64,000 nt of DNA, from positions 248,001 to 312,000 of the forward strand of contig NZ_CP097462.1 in assembly GCF_023559245.1 (NCBI RefSeq). The letters run 5' to 3'. How positions within the stretch are numbered: position 1 is the first letter of the stretch; each line of letters opens with the position of its first letter. Source of the DNA: Sphingomonas sp. KRR8 (GTDB taxonomy: Bacteria > Pseudomonadota > Alphaproteobacteria > Sphingomonadales > Sphingomonadaceae). The notes under the pieces were generated by a model that worked only from the letters and a program-made list of their open reading frames with translations, had not been told where the DNA came from and ran no database searches. Position numbers and translations under genes: made by a program. Of this stretch, positions 7,658-16,015 are shown piece after piece.

Positions 7658-9676
7658 ATGAGCAACAACTCCAAAGCATCAGGACCGATGATGGCCACGG
7701 CCACCCACTTGCTCACCCCAGACGAATCCCATGCCGACGTGCCGCAGGAAGCGGTTGTTGTCCGTTTTGCCGGCGACAGCGGTGACGGCATGCAGCTGAC
7801 GGGTGGGCAGTTCACGCTGTCCACCGCGCTGGCCGGCAACGACCTGGCGACCTTCCCCGACTTCCCGGCCGAGATCCGAGCTCCGCAGGGCACGACCTTC
7901 GGCGTCAGCGCCTTCCAGATCAACTTCGGCTCAACGGAGATCGACACGGCCGGCGACCAGCCGGACGTGCTGGTGGCCATGAACCCGGCGGCCCTCAAGG
8001 TGAACGTCGGCGCGCTTCGCGAAGGCGGCCTGATCATCGCCGACGAGGGCGAGTTCAACGCTCGAAACCTCGCCAAGGCGGGTTACGAGCAGAACCCGCT
8101 GGACGACGACAGCCTCGCCAAGTGGCAGCTGGTCAAGTTCAATATCAGCCAGCTGACCTTGGATGCCGTGAAGCCGTTCGGCCTTGGCAACAAGGAGGCG
8201 CTGCGCTGCAAGAACATGTGGACGCTGGGCCTCGCGCTGTGGATGTTCGACCGCAGCCGCGACCCTATCATCGACTGGCTCAAGACCAAGTTCGCCAAAG
8301 CGCCGCAGCTGGCCGAGGCCAACATCGCCGCGCTCAATGCTGGTCACGCCTATGGCGAGACGGTCGAGATGGGCGCGGCGGTCAAGCCGCGGCACATCGC
8401 TGCCGCCCCCGCCGAGCCGGGCCTTTACCGCACGGTGACCGGCGCCGAGGCGCTGGGCCTTGGACTGGTCGCCGGAGCGCAGCTGGCCGAGCTGCCGATG
8501 TTCTTCGGCTCCTATCCGATCACGCCAGCCTCGCCGCTGCTGCATCACCTCAGCCGGCTCAAGGAATATGACATCACCACCTTCCAGGCGGAGGATGAGA
8601 TCGCGGCAATCTGCGCGGCGATCGGCGCATCCTATGCCGGGAGCCTGGGGGTGACCTCGTCGTCGGGCCCGGGCATCGCGCTCAAGACCGAGGCAATGGG
8701 GCTGGCGTTCATGACCGAGCTTCCGTTGGTCATCGTCAATTCCCAGCGTGGCGGTCCTTCGACCGGCCTGCCGACCAAGACGGAGCAGTCGGACCTTTAT
8801 CAAGCGGTTTATGGCCGCAACGGCGATGCCCCGCTGCCCGTGATTGCTGCCCGCTCCCCAGCCGATGCGTTCGAATGCGCGATCGAGGCGTGCCGGATCG
8901 CCGTCCGCTACATGACGCCGGTGATGCTGCTGACGGACGGCTATATCGCTAATGCGGCCGAGCCGTGGAAGGTGCCCGACATGAGCGGCTTCGCGCCTTT
9001 TCCGGTGACGTTCGCCGGATCAGACACGCCGCGTGACGGAAGCGGCAAGCTGTTGCCCTACGCCCGTGACGAGAAGCTGGCGCGGCCGTGGATAAAGCCG
9101 GGCACGCCGGGCCTGACCCACCGCATTGGCGGCATCGAGAAGAACCCGGGAACGGGCGACCTCGACTACTCGCCGGGCGCTCACGCCGAAATGACCCGGC
9201 AGCGGCACCAGAAGGTGCTGAACATCGCCGACGACATTCCGGCGCAGGACGTTTGCCTGGGTCAGCCTGGGGCCAAGCTGGCGGTTGTCGGCTGGGGCTC
9301 GACCTTCGGGCCGATCCACCAGGCGGTGCGGAGGATGCGCGCGCGCGGGCACGACGTGGCTCATGTCCATATCCGCCACATATGGCCGCTGCCCACCAAT
9401 CTTGGCGAGCTGCTGCACGGGTTCGGCCGGGTGATTGTGCCCGAGATGAACGCCGGGCAGCTCAAGACCGTGCTGCGGGACCAGTATTTGGTCGATGCGC
9501 GTTCGCTGACCAAGGTGTCCGGTCAGCCGTTCCAGATCGTCGAGATCGAGGCGGCTATCGCCGAAGCGCTTGGCGGCACCACGCCGGGTAACCTTCGTCC
9601 CGACGCTGGCCAGCTTCCAACTGCGGACAGCGGGCACGACGACGGCCGCATCGTCCGCGAGGACAATGATCGGTGA
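7658..9676 (+). CDS. korA: 2-oxoacid:acceptor oxidoreductase, fused gamma-alpha subunit
   Basis: The 672-aa subunit joins a gamma domain (about residues 30-220, VVVRFAGDSGDGMQLTGGQF) to the alpha/PP domain (about 245-600, with FFGSYPITPASP, EDEIAAICAAIGASYAG, TSSSGPGIALKTEAMGLA and QRGGPSTGLPTKTEQ). With KorB it forms a TPP and Fe-S enzyme that converts 2-oxoglutarate or a related 2-oxoacid to acyl-CoA while reducing ferredoxin, an oxygen-tolerant alternative to 2-oxoglutarate dehydrogenase. The ATG at 7658 has only a weak Shine-Dalgarno; ATG 7688 is an alternative. The stop TGA is part of a GTGA that opens the next micro-ORF. Confidence 0.93.
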   Translation: MSNNSKASGPMMATATHLLTPDESHADVPQEAVVVRFAGDSGDGMQLTGGQFTLSTALAGNDLATFPDFPAEIRAPQGTTFGVSAFQINFGSTEIDTAGDQPDVLVAMNPAALKVNVGALREGGLIIADEGEFNARNLAKAGYEQNPLDDDSLAKWQLVKFNISQLTLDAVKPFGLGNKEALRCKNMWTLGLALWMFDRSRDPIIDWLKTKFAKAPQLAEANIAALNAGHAYGETVEMGAAVKPRHIAAAPAEPGLYRTVTGAEALGLGLVAGAQLAELPMFFGSYPITPASPLLHHLSRLKEYDITTFQAEDEIAAICAAIGASYAGSLGVTSSSGPGIALKTEAMGLAFMTELPLVIVNSQRGGPSTGLPTKTEQSDLYQAVYGRNGDAPLPVIAARSPADAFECAIEACRIAVRYMTPVMLLTDGYIANAAEPWKVPDMSGFAPFPVTFAGSDTPRDGSGKLLPYARDEKLARPWIKPGTPGLTHRIGGIEKNPGTGDLDYSPGAHAEMTRQRHQKVLNIADDIPAQDVCLGQPGAKLAVVGWGSTFGPIHQAVRRMRARGHDVAHVHIRHIWPLPTNLGELLHGFGRVIVPEMNAGQLKTVLRDQYLVDARSLTKVSGQPFQIVEIEAAIAEALGGTTPGNLRPDAGQLPTADSGHDDGRIVREDNDR

Positions 9677-9747
9677 AGCCCATCAACCCCTTTCCGCTGA
9701 TCGTGATGCTGATCGCGGTCGTGGCGCTCCTCTATTGGCTGCTTTGA
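9673..9747 (+). CDS. Putative 24-aa single-pass membrane peptide between korA and korB
   Basis: A 25-codon frame starts with GTG in the GTGA that ends korA and stops at 9745-9747, one base before the korB ATG. It encodes VKPINPFPLIVMLIAVVALL followed by YWLL, one transmembrane helix with a positively charged start. GAGGA at 9659-9663 lies nine bases upstream, a good Shine-Dalgarno, whereas korB has no purine-rich site of its own. It could therefore be a real membrane peptide, a translational-coupling leader for korB, or both. The length is below usual annotation limits and there is no proof of expression. Confidence 0.5.
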   Translation: MKPINPFPLIVMLIAVVALLYWLL

Positions 9748-9748
9748 C

Positions 9749-10768
9749 ATGAACGACCTTTCCCCCATCGAGAAGACCACTGCCAAGGACTGGGCCTCGG
9801 ACCAGGAGGTCCGTTGGTGCCCCGGCTGCGGCGACTACGCGGTGTTGAAGGCCGTGCAGCGGACGATGCCGGACCTCGGCGTCGCCCGGGAGAAGACGGT
9901 GTTCGTCTCGGGTATCGGCTGCTCGAGCCGCTTTCCCTACTACATGGAGACGTACGGCTTCCACACGATCCACGGCCGCGCGCCGGCGGTGGCGACGGGG
10001 ATCAAGCTCGCCAATCCCGAGCTGGACGTGTGGATCATCACGGGTGACGGCGATGCGCTCAGCATCGGCGGCAATCACACGATGCACGTGCTGCGCCGCA
10101 ATCTCGACTGCCAGATCCTGTTGTTCAACAATGAGATCTACGGCCTCACGAAGGGGCAATATTCGCCGACCAGCCGGATCGGCACGCGCTCTCCTTCGAC
10201 GCCGTTCGGCTCAGTTGATCGCCCGGCAAGGCCGTGCGCCTTTGCGCTGGGTGCCGGGGCGCGGTTCGTGGCCCGCGGGATCGACGTGAACAAGAACCTC
10301 CCGGACGTGCTCAAGGCCGCTCACGCCCATCGCGGCGCGGCGTTCGTGGAAATCTTCCAGAACTGCGTGGTCTACAACGACGACGTGTTCGCGCCCTTCA
10401 CCGCGCGTGAGGTCGCGAGCGAGATGCAGCTCTGGCTGAAGGCAGGCGAAAAGATGCTGTTCGCAGGCGGCGGCAAGGGTATCGCGCTGGATCACGACAC
10501 GCTGACGCTCAAGGTGGTGGCTGAAGACGATCCCGCGGTGCTGGTTCACGATCCGAAGAACCGGACCCTCGCCCACATGCTCGTCGAGATGCCGGGGCAG
10601 GGCTTCCCGGTGGCGCTTGGCGTTATCTATGAGGACCCCGCGCCGACCTTCGCGGAAGCCGTGCTCGAGCAGAACCGCGCGGTGAGCGCCGGAAAGAAGC
10701 CGGACCTTCAAGGCCTGGTCAGCAAGGGCCAGAGCTGGATGGTGGAGAAGGAACCGCGCGCTGAGTAG
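9749..10768 (+). CDS. korB: 2-oxoacid:ferredoxin oxidoreductase beta subunit
   Basis: The 339-aa subunit has the N-terminal VRWCPGCGDYAVL cysteine pair, GIGCSSRFP with a further Cys, and the TPP/Mg motif ITGDGDALSIGGNHT followed by NNEIYGLTKGQ. This is the standard beta subunit of the two-subunit KorAB type and supplies the catalytic TPP and Fe-S cluster site. It follows korA and the micro-ORF. There is no visible Shine-Dalgarno before its ATG, so it is probably translated by coupling. The ferredoxin and any maturation partner are not encoded nearby. Confidence 0.94.
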   Translation: MNDLSPIEKTTAKDWASDQEVRWCPGCGDYAVLKAVQRTMPDLGVAREKTVFVSGIGCSSRFPYYMETYGFHTIHGRAPAVATGIKLANPELDVWIITGDGDALSIGGNHTMHVLRRNLDCQILLFNNEIYGLTKGQYSPTSRIGTRSPSTPFGSVDRPARPCAFALGAGARFVARGIDVNKNLPDVLKAAHAHRGAAFVEIFQNCVVYNDDVFAPFTAREVASEMQLWLKAGEKMLFAGGGKGIALDHDTLTLKVVAEDDPAVLVHDPKNRTLAHMLVEMPGQGFPVALGVIYEDPAPTFAEAVLEQNRAVSAGKKPDLQGLVSKGQSWMVEKEPRAE

Positions 10769-10792
10769 TCTCCAGTGGCGGGGGCAGTTGCT

Positions 10793-11458
10793 GTGATCCC
10801 CCGCACGCTCGTCGCGTCGGCGCAGATCCCGAACGGCCCTGAAATGCGGCTTTATAGGCGCGGTGAGGATCACATGATCCTGCTCGAGCGCGAGGAGCTG
10901 ATGAGCAGCAGGCAGTCGGGGTCAGAGGTGGCGCTTGCCACCCTGACGGCTGATCGGCTCGGTTCCCGGCCTAAACAACGCTGGCTGATCGGCGGCTATG
11001 GAATGGGCTTCACCTTGCGTGCCGCGCTGTCGAAGCTGCCGCAAGATGCGGAGGTCACCGTGGCCGAATTGGTGCCTGAGATCATCGACTGGGCTCGCGG
11101 GCCGATGGCGGCACTGACCGCCGGGGGGCTCGATGACCCGCGGGTGCGGGTAGCCTTGCGCGATGTCACCGACGAGATCGCGGTAGGGGGCTGGGACGCC
11201 ATCCTGCTCGACGTCGACAACGGCCCCGACGCGCTGGTCCGCGCCCAGAACCAATGGCTGTACGAGCCCGGTGGTCTGTCCGTGACCCGCCGCGCGCTCA
11301 ACCCGAAGGGGCTGCTGGCGATCTGGTCCGCTTCGTCGGATGCCCGCTTCAGCAAGACGCTGGCGGCTGCGGGCTTCTCCATCGAGGAGAAGGTCGTCCG
11401 GGCGCGGTCCAACGGCAAAGGTCCGAGGCACCACATCTGGTTCGCCAAGCCACTCTGA
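10793..11458 (+). CDS. Spermidine synthase-like methyltransferase-fold protein
   Basis: The 221-aa product carries a Rossmann SAM/dcSAM-binding core: LIGGYGMGFTLRAAL near residue 63, VAELVPEIIDWARGP with the acidic residue after beta-2, and DAILLDVDNGPDALV. This is the pattern of spermidine-synthase-like proteins of COG0421. It lacks parts of the polyamine-binding C-terminus, so true polyamine synthesis is doubtful. GTG 10793 is chosen because GGCGGGGGC precedes it and the family starts with MIPR or similar; GTG 10775 is less likely. It follows korB by 24 bp and may be in the same transcript. Confidence 0.7.
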   Translation: MIPRTLVASAQIPNGPEMRLYRRGEDHMILLEREELMSSRQSGSEVALATLTADRLGSRPKQRWLIGGYGMGFTLRAALSKLPQDAEVTVAELVPEIIDWARGPMAALTAGGLDDPRVRVALRDVTDEIAVGGWDAILLDVDNGPDALVRAQNQWLYEPGGLSVTRRALNPKGLLAIWSASSDARFSKTLAAAGFSIEEKVVRARSNGKGPRHHIWFAKPL

Positions 11459-11522
11459 GCGGCGGCAACACGGACCAACGGCCTAATGGCTCCCGGCGCG
11501 CTCTTCGTCGTTGAACGCGTCG

Positions 11523-12884
11523 ATGAGCGAACCTCAACTCGTCTGGCTGCGCCAGGATCTTCGGCTGGCGGATCAACCGGCCTTTGCCGCCGCTGCGCAG
11601 GCGGGGCCGACGGTCGCCCTTTACGTCCTCGACGACGAGACACCCGCTCAATGGGCGATCGGTGGAGCCCAGCGCTGGTGGTTGCATCATAGCCTTGCGC
11701 GTTTGGGTGCTGCGCTTGCGGAGAAGGGCGGGGCGCTGATCCTTCGACGCGGGCGCGCGGCCGAGGTGGTGTCCAGGGTGGCCGACGAGATTGGTGCGGC
11801 AGCCATCCATGCGGTGCGCCATTACGAACCGTGGTGGAGAAAGGTGGAGGCTGAGCTTGGTGACCGCTTGACGCTGCACGAAGGTGACGTCCTTCATGAA
11901 CCATCGCGGATCCGCTCCGGCTCGGGCGGCGCGTTCAAGATATATGGACCCTATTATCGCGCATTGGAGGCCAAGGGCCCCCCGGCCGAGCCGCGACCAG
12001 CCCCTCGACGGATCGTTGCTCCGACCAAGCTGCCTCAGAGCGACACGCTGGACAGCTGGGAATTGCTTCCAAGCAAGCCGAACTGGGCGGGCGGGTTCAA
12101 CATCTGGAACCCGGGCGAGGCGGGCGCGGCCAGGCAGCTTGAGAGTTTTTCCCGACGCGCACCACGCTACGCAGCGGAGCGGGACCGACCGGCGGAGGAG
12201 GGAACCTCAAGCCTGTCGCATCATCTGCATTGGGGCGAAATCAGCCCACGCGAGGTTTGGCACGGTGTAGATGAAGGCGCTGGCGACAAGTTTCGGCGCG
12301 AGCTGGCGTGGCGTGACTTCTCCCGCTCGGTCGAACTGGCGGACCCCCAAGTCGGCTCACGCGAGCAGCGGCCGATCGGCATTCGTTACCGTGAGGGCAA
12401 GGCGGCGGACGCGGACTTCCGGGCGTGGAAGAAGGGACGCACCGGCTACCCTTTCGTGGACGCCGGCATGCGCCAGCTGTGGGCAACGGGCTGGATGCAC
12501 AACCGGGCCCGGCTGGTAACCGCCAGTTTCCTGGTCAAGCATCTTCTCATCCCCTGGTGGCGGGGCGAAGCCTGGTTCTGGGACACGCTGGTGGATGCCG
12601 ATTACGGCAATAACGGCCAGAACTGGCAGTGGATTGCGGGAACGGGCTTCGACAGCCAGCCCTTCTACCGAATCATGGCGCCGCTCACGCAATCCGAGAA
12701 GTTTGGCGCAGCGGATTATATCAGGCGGTGGGTACCGGAGCTGGCGCACCTGCCCGACGCCGACATCCACGATCCCTGGGGGCGGGGAGCGGCGCCTGCG
12801 GGATATCCCGAGCCGCTGATTGGGCATAAGGAAGCGCGGGAACGCGCGCTGCAGGCCTTTCGCGAGAGGCGAGTACCGGACTAA
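11523..12884 (+). CDS. phrB: Deoxyribodipyrimidine photolyase
   Basis: The 453-aa flavoprotein repairs cyclobutane pyrimidine dimers using blue light. The N-terminal antenna domain begins QLVWLRQDLRLADQPAF. The FAD-binding C-terminal half contains TGYPFVDAGMRQLWATGWMHNRARL, then NNGQNWQWIAGTGFDSQPFYR and the FNP-like tail, with Trp residues that could form the electron chain. Length and motifs fit class I CPD photolyase. ATG 11523 gives the family start; an upstream TTG at 11511 is weaker. It lies 64 bp after the spermidine-synthase-like gene and 9 bp before cfa. Confidence 0.93.
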   Translation: MSEPQLVWLRQDLRLADQPAFAAAAQAGPTVALYVLDDETPAQWAIGGAQRWWLHHSLARLGAALAEKGGALILRRGRAAEVVSRVADEIGAAAIHAVRHYEPWWRKVEAELGDRLTLHEGDVLHEPSRIRSGSGGAFKIYGPYYRALEAKGPPAEPRPAPRRIVAPTKLPQSDTLDSWELLPSKPNWAGGFNIWNPGEAGAARQLESFSRRAPRYAAERDRPAEEGTSSLSHHLHWGEISPREVWHGVDEGAGDKFRRELAWRDFSRSVELADPQVGSREQRPIGIRYREGKAADADFRAWKKGRTGYPFVDAGMRQLWATGWMHNRARLVTASFLVKHLLIPWWRGEAWFWDTLVDADYGNNGQNWQWIAGTGFDSQPFYRIMAPLTQSEKFGAADYIRRWVPELAHLPDADIHDPWGRGAAPAGYPEPLIGHKEARERALQAFRERRVPD

Positions 12885-12893
12885 GGGAGCTGG

Positions 12894-14144
12894 ATGGCTT
12901 CGCGTGGCGCGCATCTCCTGAAGGCGGACCGGACGTTCGCAACGGGCGGCGGACTGATTGGACGACTGGCGGCGCCTGCGTTCCGCAAGGTGGTCGACCA
13001 GCTGCACGCCCGCCTGTCTCATGGCGGCATTCACGGGGTTCTGCCGAGTGGGGAAGAGCGGAAGGTCGGCTTCCACGCGCCGGGGCCCGAAGCACTGGTG
13101 CGCCTGCACAGCTGGCTGGCGATGGTACGGCTGGCGACTTCCGGCAGCGTCGGCTGGTACAAGGCCTGGGAGCGGGGCGAGTGGTCGTCGCCCGACCCGG
13201 TGCCGCTGTTCGAGCTGTTCATGCTCAATGCCGAGAGCCTGGGCGGAGCGGCGCGGGCGAAGGGGCCGTTTCGACTGCTCAACTGGCTGGCGCACCAGTG
13301 GCGGGATAACGCGCTCGGCCAGGCGCGCGAGAACATCGCCGCGCATTACGACCTGGGCAACGACTTCTACGCCGCCTGGCTTGACCCGAGCATGACTTAC
13401 TCTTCGGGGCGCTTTTCGGCGGACGTGAACGGGCTGGAGGAAGCTCAGCACCGGAAAGTCGAATTGTTGCTCGACCGGCTGGCGCTGAAGCCCGGCGACC
13501 GCTTGCTGGAGATCGGCTGCGGCTGGGGTGCGCTGGCCATCGCCGCCGCCAAGCGCGGGGCGGTCGTGACGGGGCTTACCCTGTCGACGGAGCAGAAGGC
13601 TTGGGCGGAGCGGCGGATCGCGGAAGAAGGCTTGTTAGGCCGCATTACGATCCGGCTTGAGGATTATCGCGAGCATCGCGCGAGCTATGACGCCGTCGCC
13701 TCGGTCGAAATGGTTGAGGCGGTCGGCCAGCGCTGGTGGCCGGCGTATCTCGACGCCATCGCAGGCGCGCTTCGGCCAGGTGGACGCGCAGCCTTGCAGT
13801 TCATCGCCATCCGTCGCGAGTTGTTCGACCGCTATGCAGCAAGCGCGGATTTCATCCAGACCTACATCTTCCCGGGCGGTATGCTTCTGAACGAGCCTCG
13901 CTTCGCCATCCTCGCCAAGGAGCGTGGGCTGAGCTGGGACGACCGCGACGGCTTCGGTCTCGACTATGCCGAGACGTTGCGGCTGTGGCGGGAGCGTTAC
14001 AACGCGGCGGTGCAGGACGGCCGGCTGGTCGGCTTCGACGAGCGTTTTCACCGCTTATGGCGCTACTATCTGATGTATTGCGAGGGCGGCTTTCGCGGTC
14101 GCGGAATCGATGTGGCGCAAGTCACCATGACAAAGGGGGAGTGA
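12894..14144 (+). CDS. cfa: Cyclopropane-fatty-acyl-phospholipid synthase
   Basis: The enzyme adds a methylene bridge from SAM to cis double bonds of membrane phospholipid acyl chains. The 416-aa protein has an N-terminal lipid-binding half and a methyltransferase domain with IAAHYDLGNDFYAAWLDPSMTYS, the SAM loop LLEIGCGWG (near residue 206), SVEMVEAVG and the active-site region FIQTYIFPGGML. All are family hallmarks. It starts 9 bp after phrB and ends 4 bp before a serine hydrolase, so a stress-related operon phrB-cfa-hydrolase is likely, though no promoter was identified. Confidence 0.93.
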   Translation: MASRGAHLLKADRTFATGGGLIGRLAAPAFRKVVDQLHARLSHGGIHGVLPSGEERKVGFHAPGPEALVRLHSWLAMVRLATSGSVGWYKAWERGEWSSPDPVPLFELFMLNAESLGGAARAKGPFRLLNWLAHQWRDNALGQARENIAAHYDLGNDFYAAWLDPSMTYSSGRFSADVNGLEEAQHRKVELLLDRLALKPGDRLLEIGCGWGALAIAAAKRGAVVTGLTLSTEQKAWAERRIAEEGLLGRITIRLEDYREHRASYDAVASVEMVEAVGQRWWPAYLDAIAGALRPGGRAALQFIAIRRELFDRYAASADFIQTYIFPGGMLLNEPRFAILAKERGLSWDDRDGFGLDYAETLRLWRERYNAAVQDGRLVGFDERFHRLWRYYLMYCEGGFRGRGIDVAQVTMTKGE

Positions 14145-14148
14145 AGTA

Positions 14149-15303
14149 ATGCGCGTGATCCTGACCGCAGCCGCGGTGCTGCTGGCGGCGCCTGCTGCCG
14201 CGCAGCACTCCATGCCCGTCGACCAGGCCTCGCGTGAGCAGATCAGGCGCGCCGGCGCCGAGGTGCTGTTCTGGAGCCAGGCGCAGCGGGACGCGAGTTT
14301 TCGGCGGATGGAAAAGCTGTTTCCGACCGTCACCATCAAGGCCGGCGGCAAGGTGCGCCCGCTGCCCGCCGGAACGCCGCTTTCGGTGCCCGCGGCCGAT
14401 GTCGACAAGTATATCGCCGACCAGAACATCGCCGGGCTGATCGTGCTGCAGGACGGCAAGGTGCGGCTGGAGCGCTATGCACGCGGCTTCGGGCCCATGG
14501 GGCGCTGGACCAGCTTCTCCGTCGCAAAATCGCTGACGTCGACCCTGTTCGGCGCGGCGGTGAAGGATGGCAAGCTCAAGCTCTCCGACCCCGTGACCCG
14601 CTTCATCCCGGAGATGAAGGGCAGCGCCTATGACGGAGTCACGGTGCAGCAGGTTCTCACCATGTCTTCGGGAGCCGCCTGGAACGAGAATTATGCCGAC
14701 CCGAAGAGCGATGTGGCGCAGATGTTCTCAAGGCCGGTCGCTGCGAACGAGGACGTGATCGTCGCCTACATGAAAACGCTTGGCCGGGCGGCGGCGCCGG
14801 GGACCAAGTTCAACTACAATACCGGCGAGACGAACCTGGCGGGCACGATCTTGCGGCGAGCGGTCGGAATGCCGATCAGTCGTTATGCCTCGCTGAAGGT
14901 CTGGCGGCCGTATGGGATGGAGGCCGACGCCTACTGGCAGGTCGACGAGCATGGGCGCGAGATCGCTGGATGTTGCGTGTCCATGCGGCTGCGCGACTAT
15001 GCGCGCATCGGGCAGCTGACGCTGGAGAATGGGCGGGGGTTGCTGACACCTGGCTGGGTCAAGGACGCAACATCGATCCATGTGCCTTTCCCGCAGCAGC
15101 CGGGCTGGGGGTACGGATACTTCTGGTGGGTGCAGCCGGGCGGCTATCGCGCTAGCGGCATTTTCGGACAGCAGATCTGGATGGATCCGGCCCGGCACGT
15201 AGTGATCGCTACCGTGGCAGCGTGGCCGAAGGCGGTCGACGACAAGATGGCGGCGGACCGGCAGGCGTTCTTCCATCGCCTGGCCGAGGCCACGGCGCGC
15301 TAG
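14149..15303 (+). CDS. Periplasmic serine hydrolase (beta-lactamase/PBP fold)
   Basis: The 384-aa product has a signal peptide (residues 1-19, ending AAPAAAQ) and a class C beta-lactamase-like domain. The SxxK motif is SFSVAKSLT (Ser near 124), the second motif lies in FNYNTGETN and the third region is near GYRASGIFGQQ. Such proteins act as esterases, D-amino-acid peptidases or 6-aminohexanoate-type hydrolases. Resistance to beta-lactams cannot be inferred. It begins 4 bp after cfa. Its stop shares CTAG with the convergent SDR gene. Confidence 0.85.
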   Translation: MRVILTAAAVLLAAPAAAQHSMPVDQASREQIRRAGAEVLFWSQAQRDASFRRMEKLFPTVTIKAGGKVRPLPAGTPLSVPAADVDKYIADQNIAGLIVLQDGKVRLERYARGFGPMGRWTSFSVAKSLTSTLFGAAVKDGKLKLSDPVTRFIPEMKGSAYDGVTVQQVLTMSSGAAWNENYADPKSDVAQMFSRPVAANEDVIVAYMKTLGRAAAPGTKFNYNTGETNLAGTILRRAVGMPISRYASLKVWRPYGMEADAYWQVDEHGREIAGCCVSMRLRDYARIGQLTLENGRGLLTPGWVKDATSIHVPFPQQPGWGYGYFWWVQPGGYRASGIFGQQIWMDPARHVVIATVAAWPKAVDDKMAADRQAFFHRLAEATAR

Positions 15304-16004
15304 TCCACCCGTACCTTGGCGCCCGTTTCCCGCTCTTCCCCGAGCAGAACCAAAATACGCTCCGCGACCACTTCGGGCGGCTTCACCTCTTCCGGCTCCT
15401 CGCCCGGGAAGGCGAGGGAGCGCATACGCGTGCGTGTGGCGCCAGGGTCGAGTATCGTGACCCGCAGCTTGTTCGCATAGGCGGTCTCGTCGGCGTAGCT
15501 GCCGAGTAGGCTCTCAAGCGCGGCCTTGCTCGACGCGTAGGCACCCCAGAACGCGCGGGGCTTGGCCCCGACCGAGCTGGTCACGCCAATCACCTCAGCC
15601 TTGTCCGACCGCCGCAGCAACGGATCGAACGCACTGATCAGCGCAAGGTTCGCGACGAGGTTGAGGTTGAGGATGCGGCCATATTCCTTGAGCTCGATGT
15701 CCTGAACCGGCGTCAGGCTGCCGAGCATGCCGGCGTTGAGCATCAGGATATCGAGCTTGCCCCAGCGCTCGGCGACTGCCGACGACAGCTTCACGATTGC
15801 TTCGCCGTCGGTGAGGTCGAGTGGCGCGATGGTGGCCGAACCGCCGGCGGCGTGAATCCGCTCCTCGACTTCCTCCATCGCCTTGCCGTTACGGGCGACG
15901 AGGATGACGTGGGCGCCGGCGCGGGCGAGCGCTTCGGCCGACGCCGCGCCGATTCCCCGCGACGCGCCGGTCACCAGCGCGAGCTTGTCCTTCAGATCAA
16001 TCAT
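15300..16004 (-). CDS. Short-chain dehydrogenase/reductase
   Basis: The 234-aa Rossmann oxidoreductase has the cofactor motif VTGASRGIG (residues 11-19), LNAGMLG, the catalytic Ser in GVTSSVG, and YASSK for the Tyr-Lys pair. It resembles cytosolic SDRs of the YciK/FabG type. ARN after beta-2 suggests NADP preference, as inference. The gene is 11 bp downstream of the acyl-CoA dehydrogenase gene, so they probably share a transcript. The substrate is unknown. Confidence 0.88.
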   Translation of the reverse strand: MIDLKDKLALVTGASRGIGAASAEALARAGAHVILVARNGKAMEEVEERIHAAGGSATIAPLDLTDGEAIVKLSSAVAERWGKLDILMLNAGMLGSLTPVQDIELKEYGRILNLNLVANLALISAFDPLLRRSDKAEVIGVTSSVGAKPRAFWGAYASSKAALESLLGSYADETAYANKLRVTILDPGATRTRMRSLAFPGEEPEEVKPPEVVAERILVLLGEERETGAKVRVD

Positions 16005-16015
16005 GGGCGAGGCGC

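Noticed and set aside
9667..9752. Alternative micro-ORF in another frame over the korA-korB junction (starts MIGEAHQPLSADRD)
   Set aside because: Hydrophilic and Arg/Asp-rich as expected from the shadow of the hydrophobic frame; ATG is not followed by a better ribosome site.
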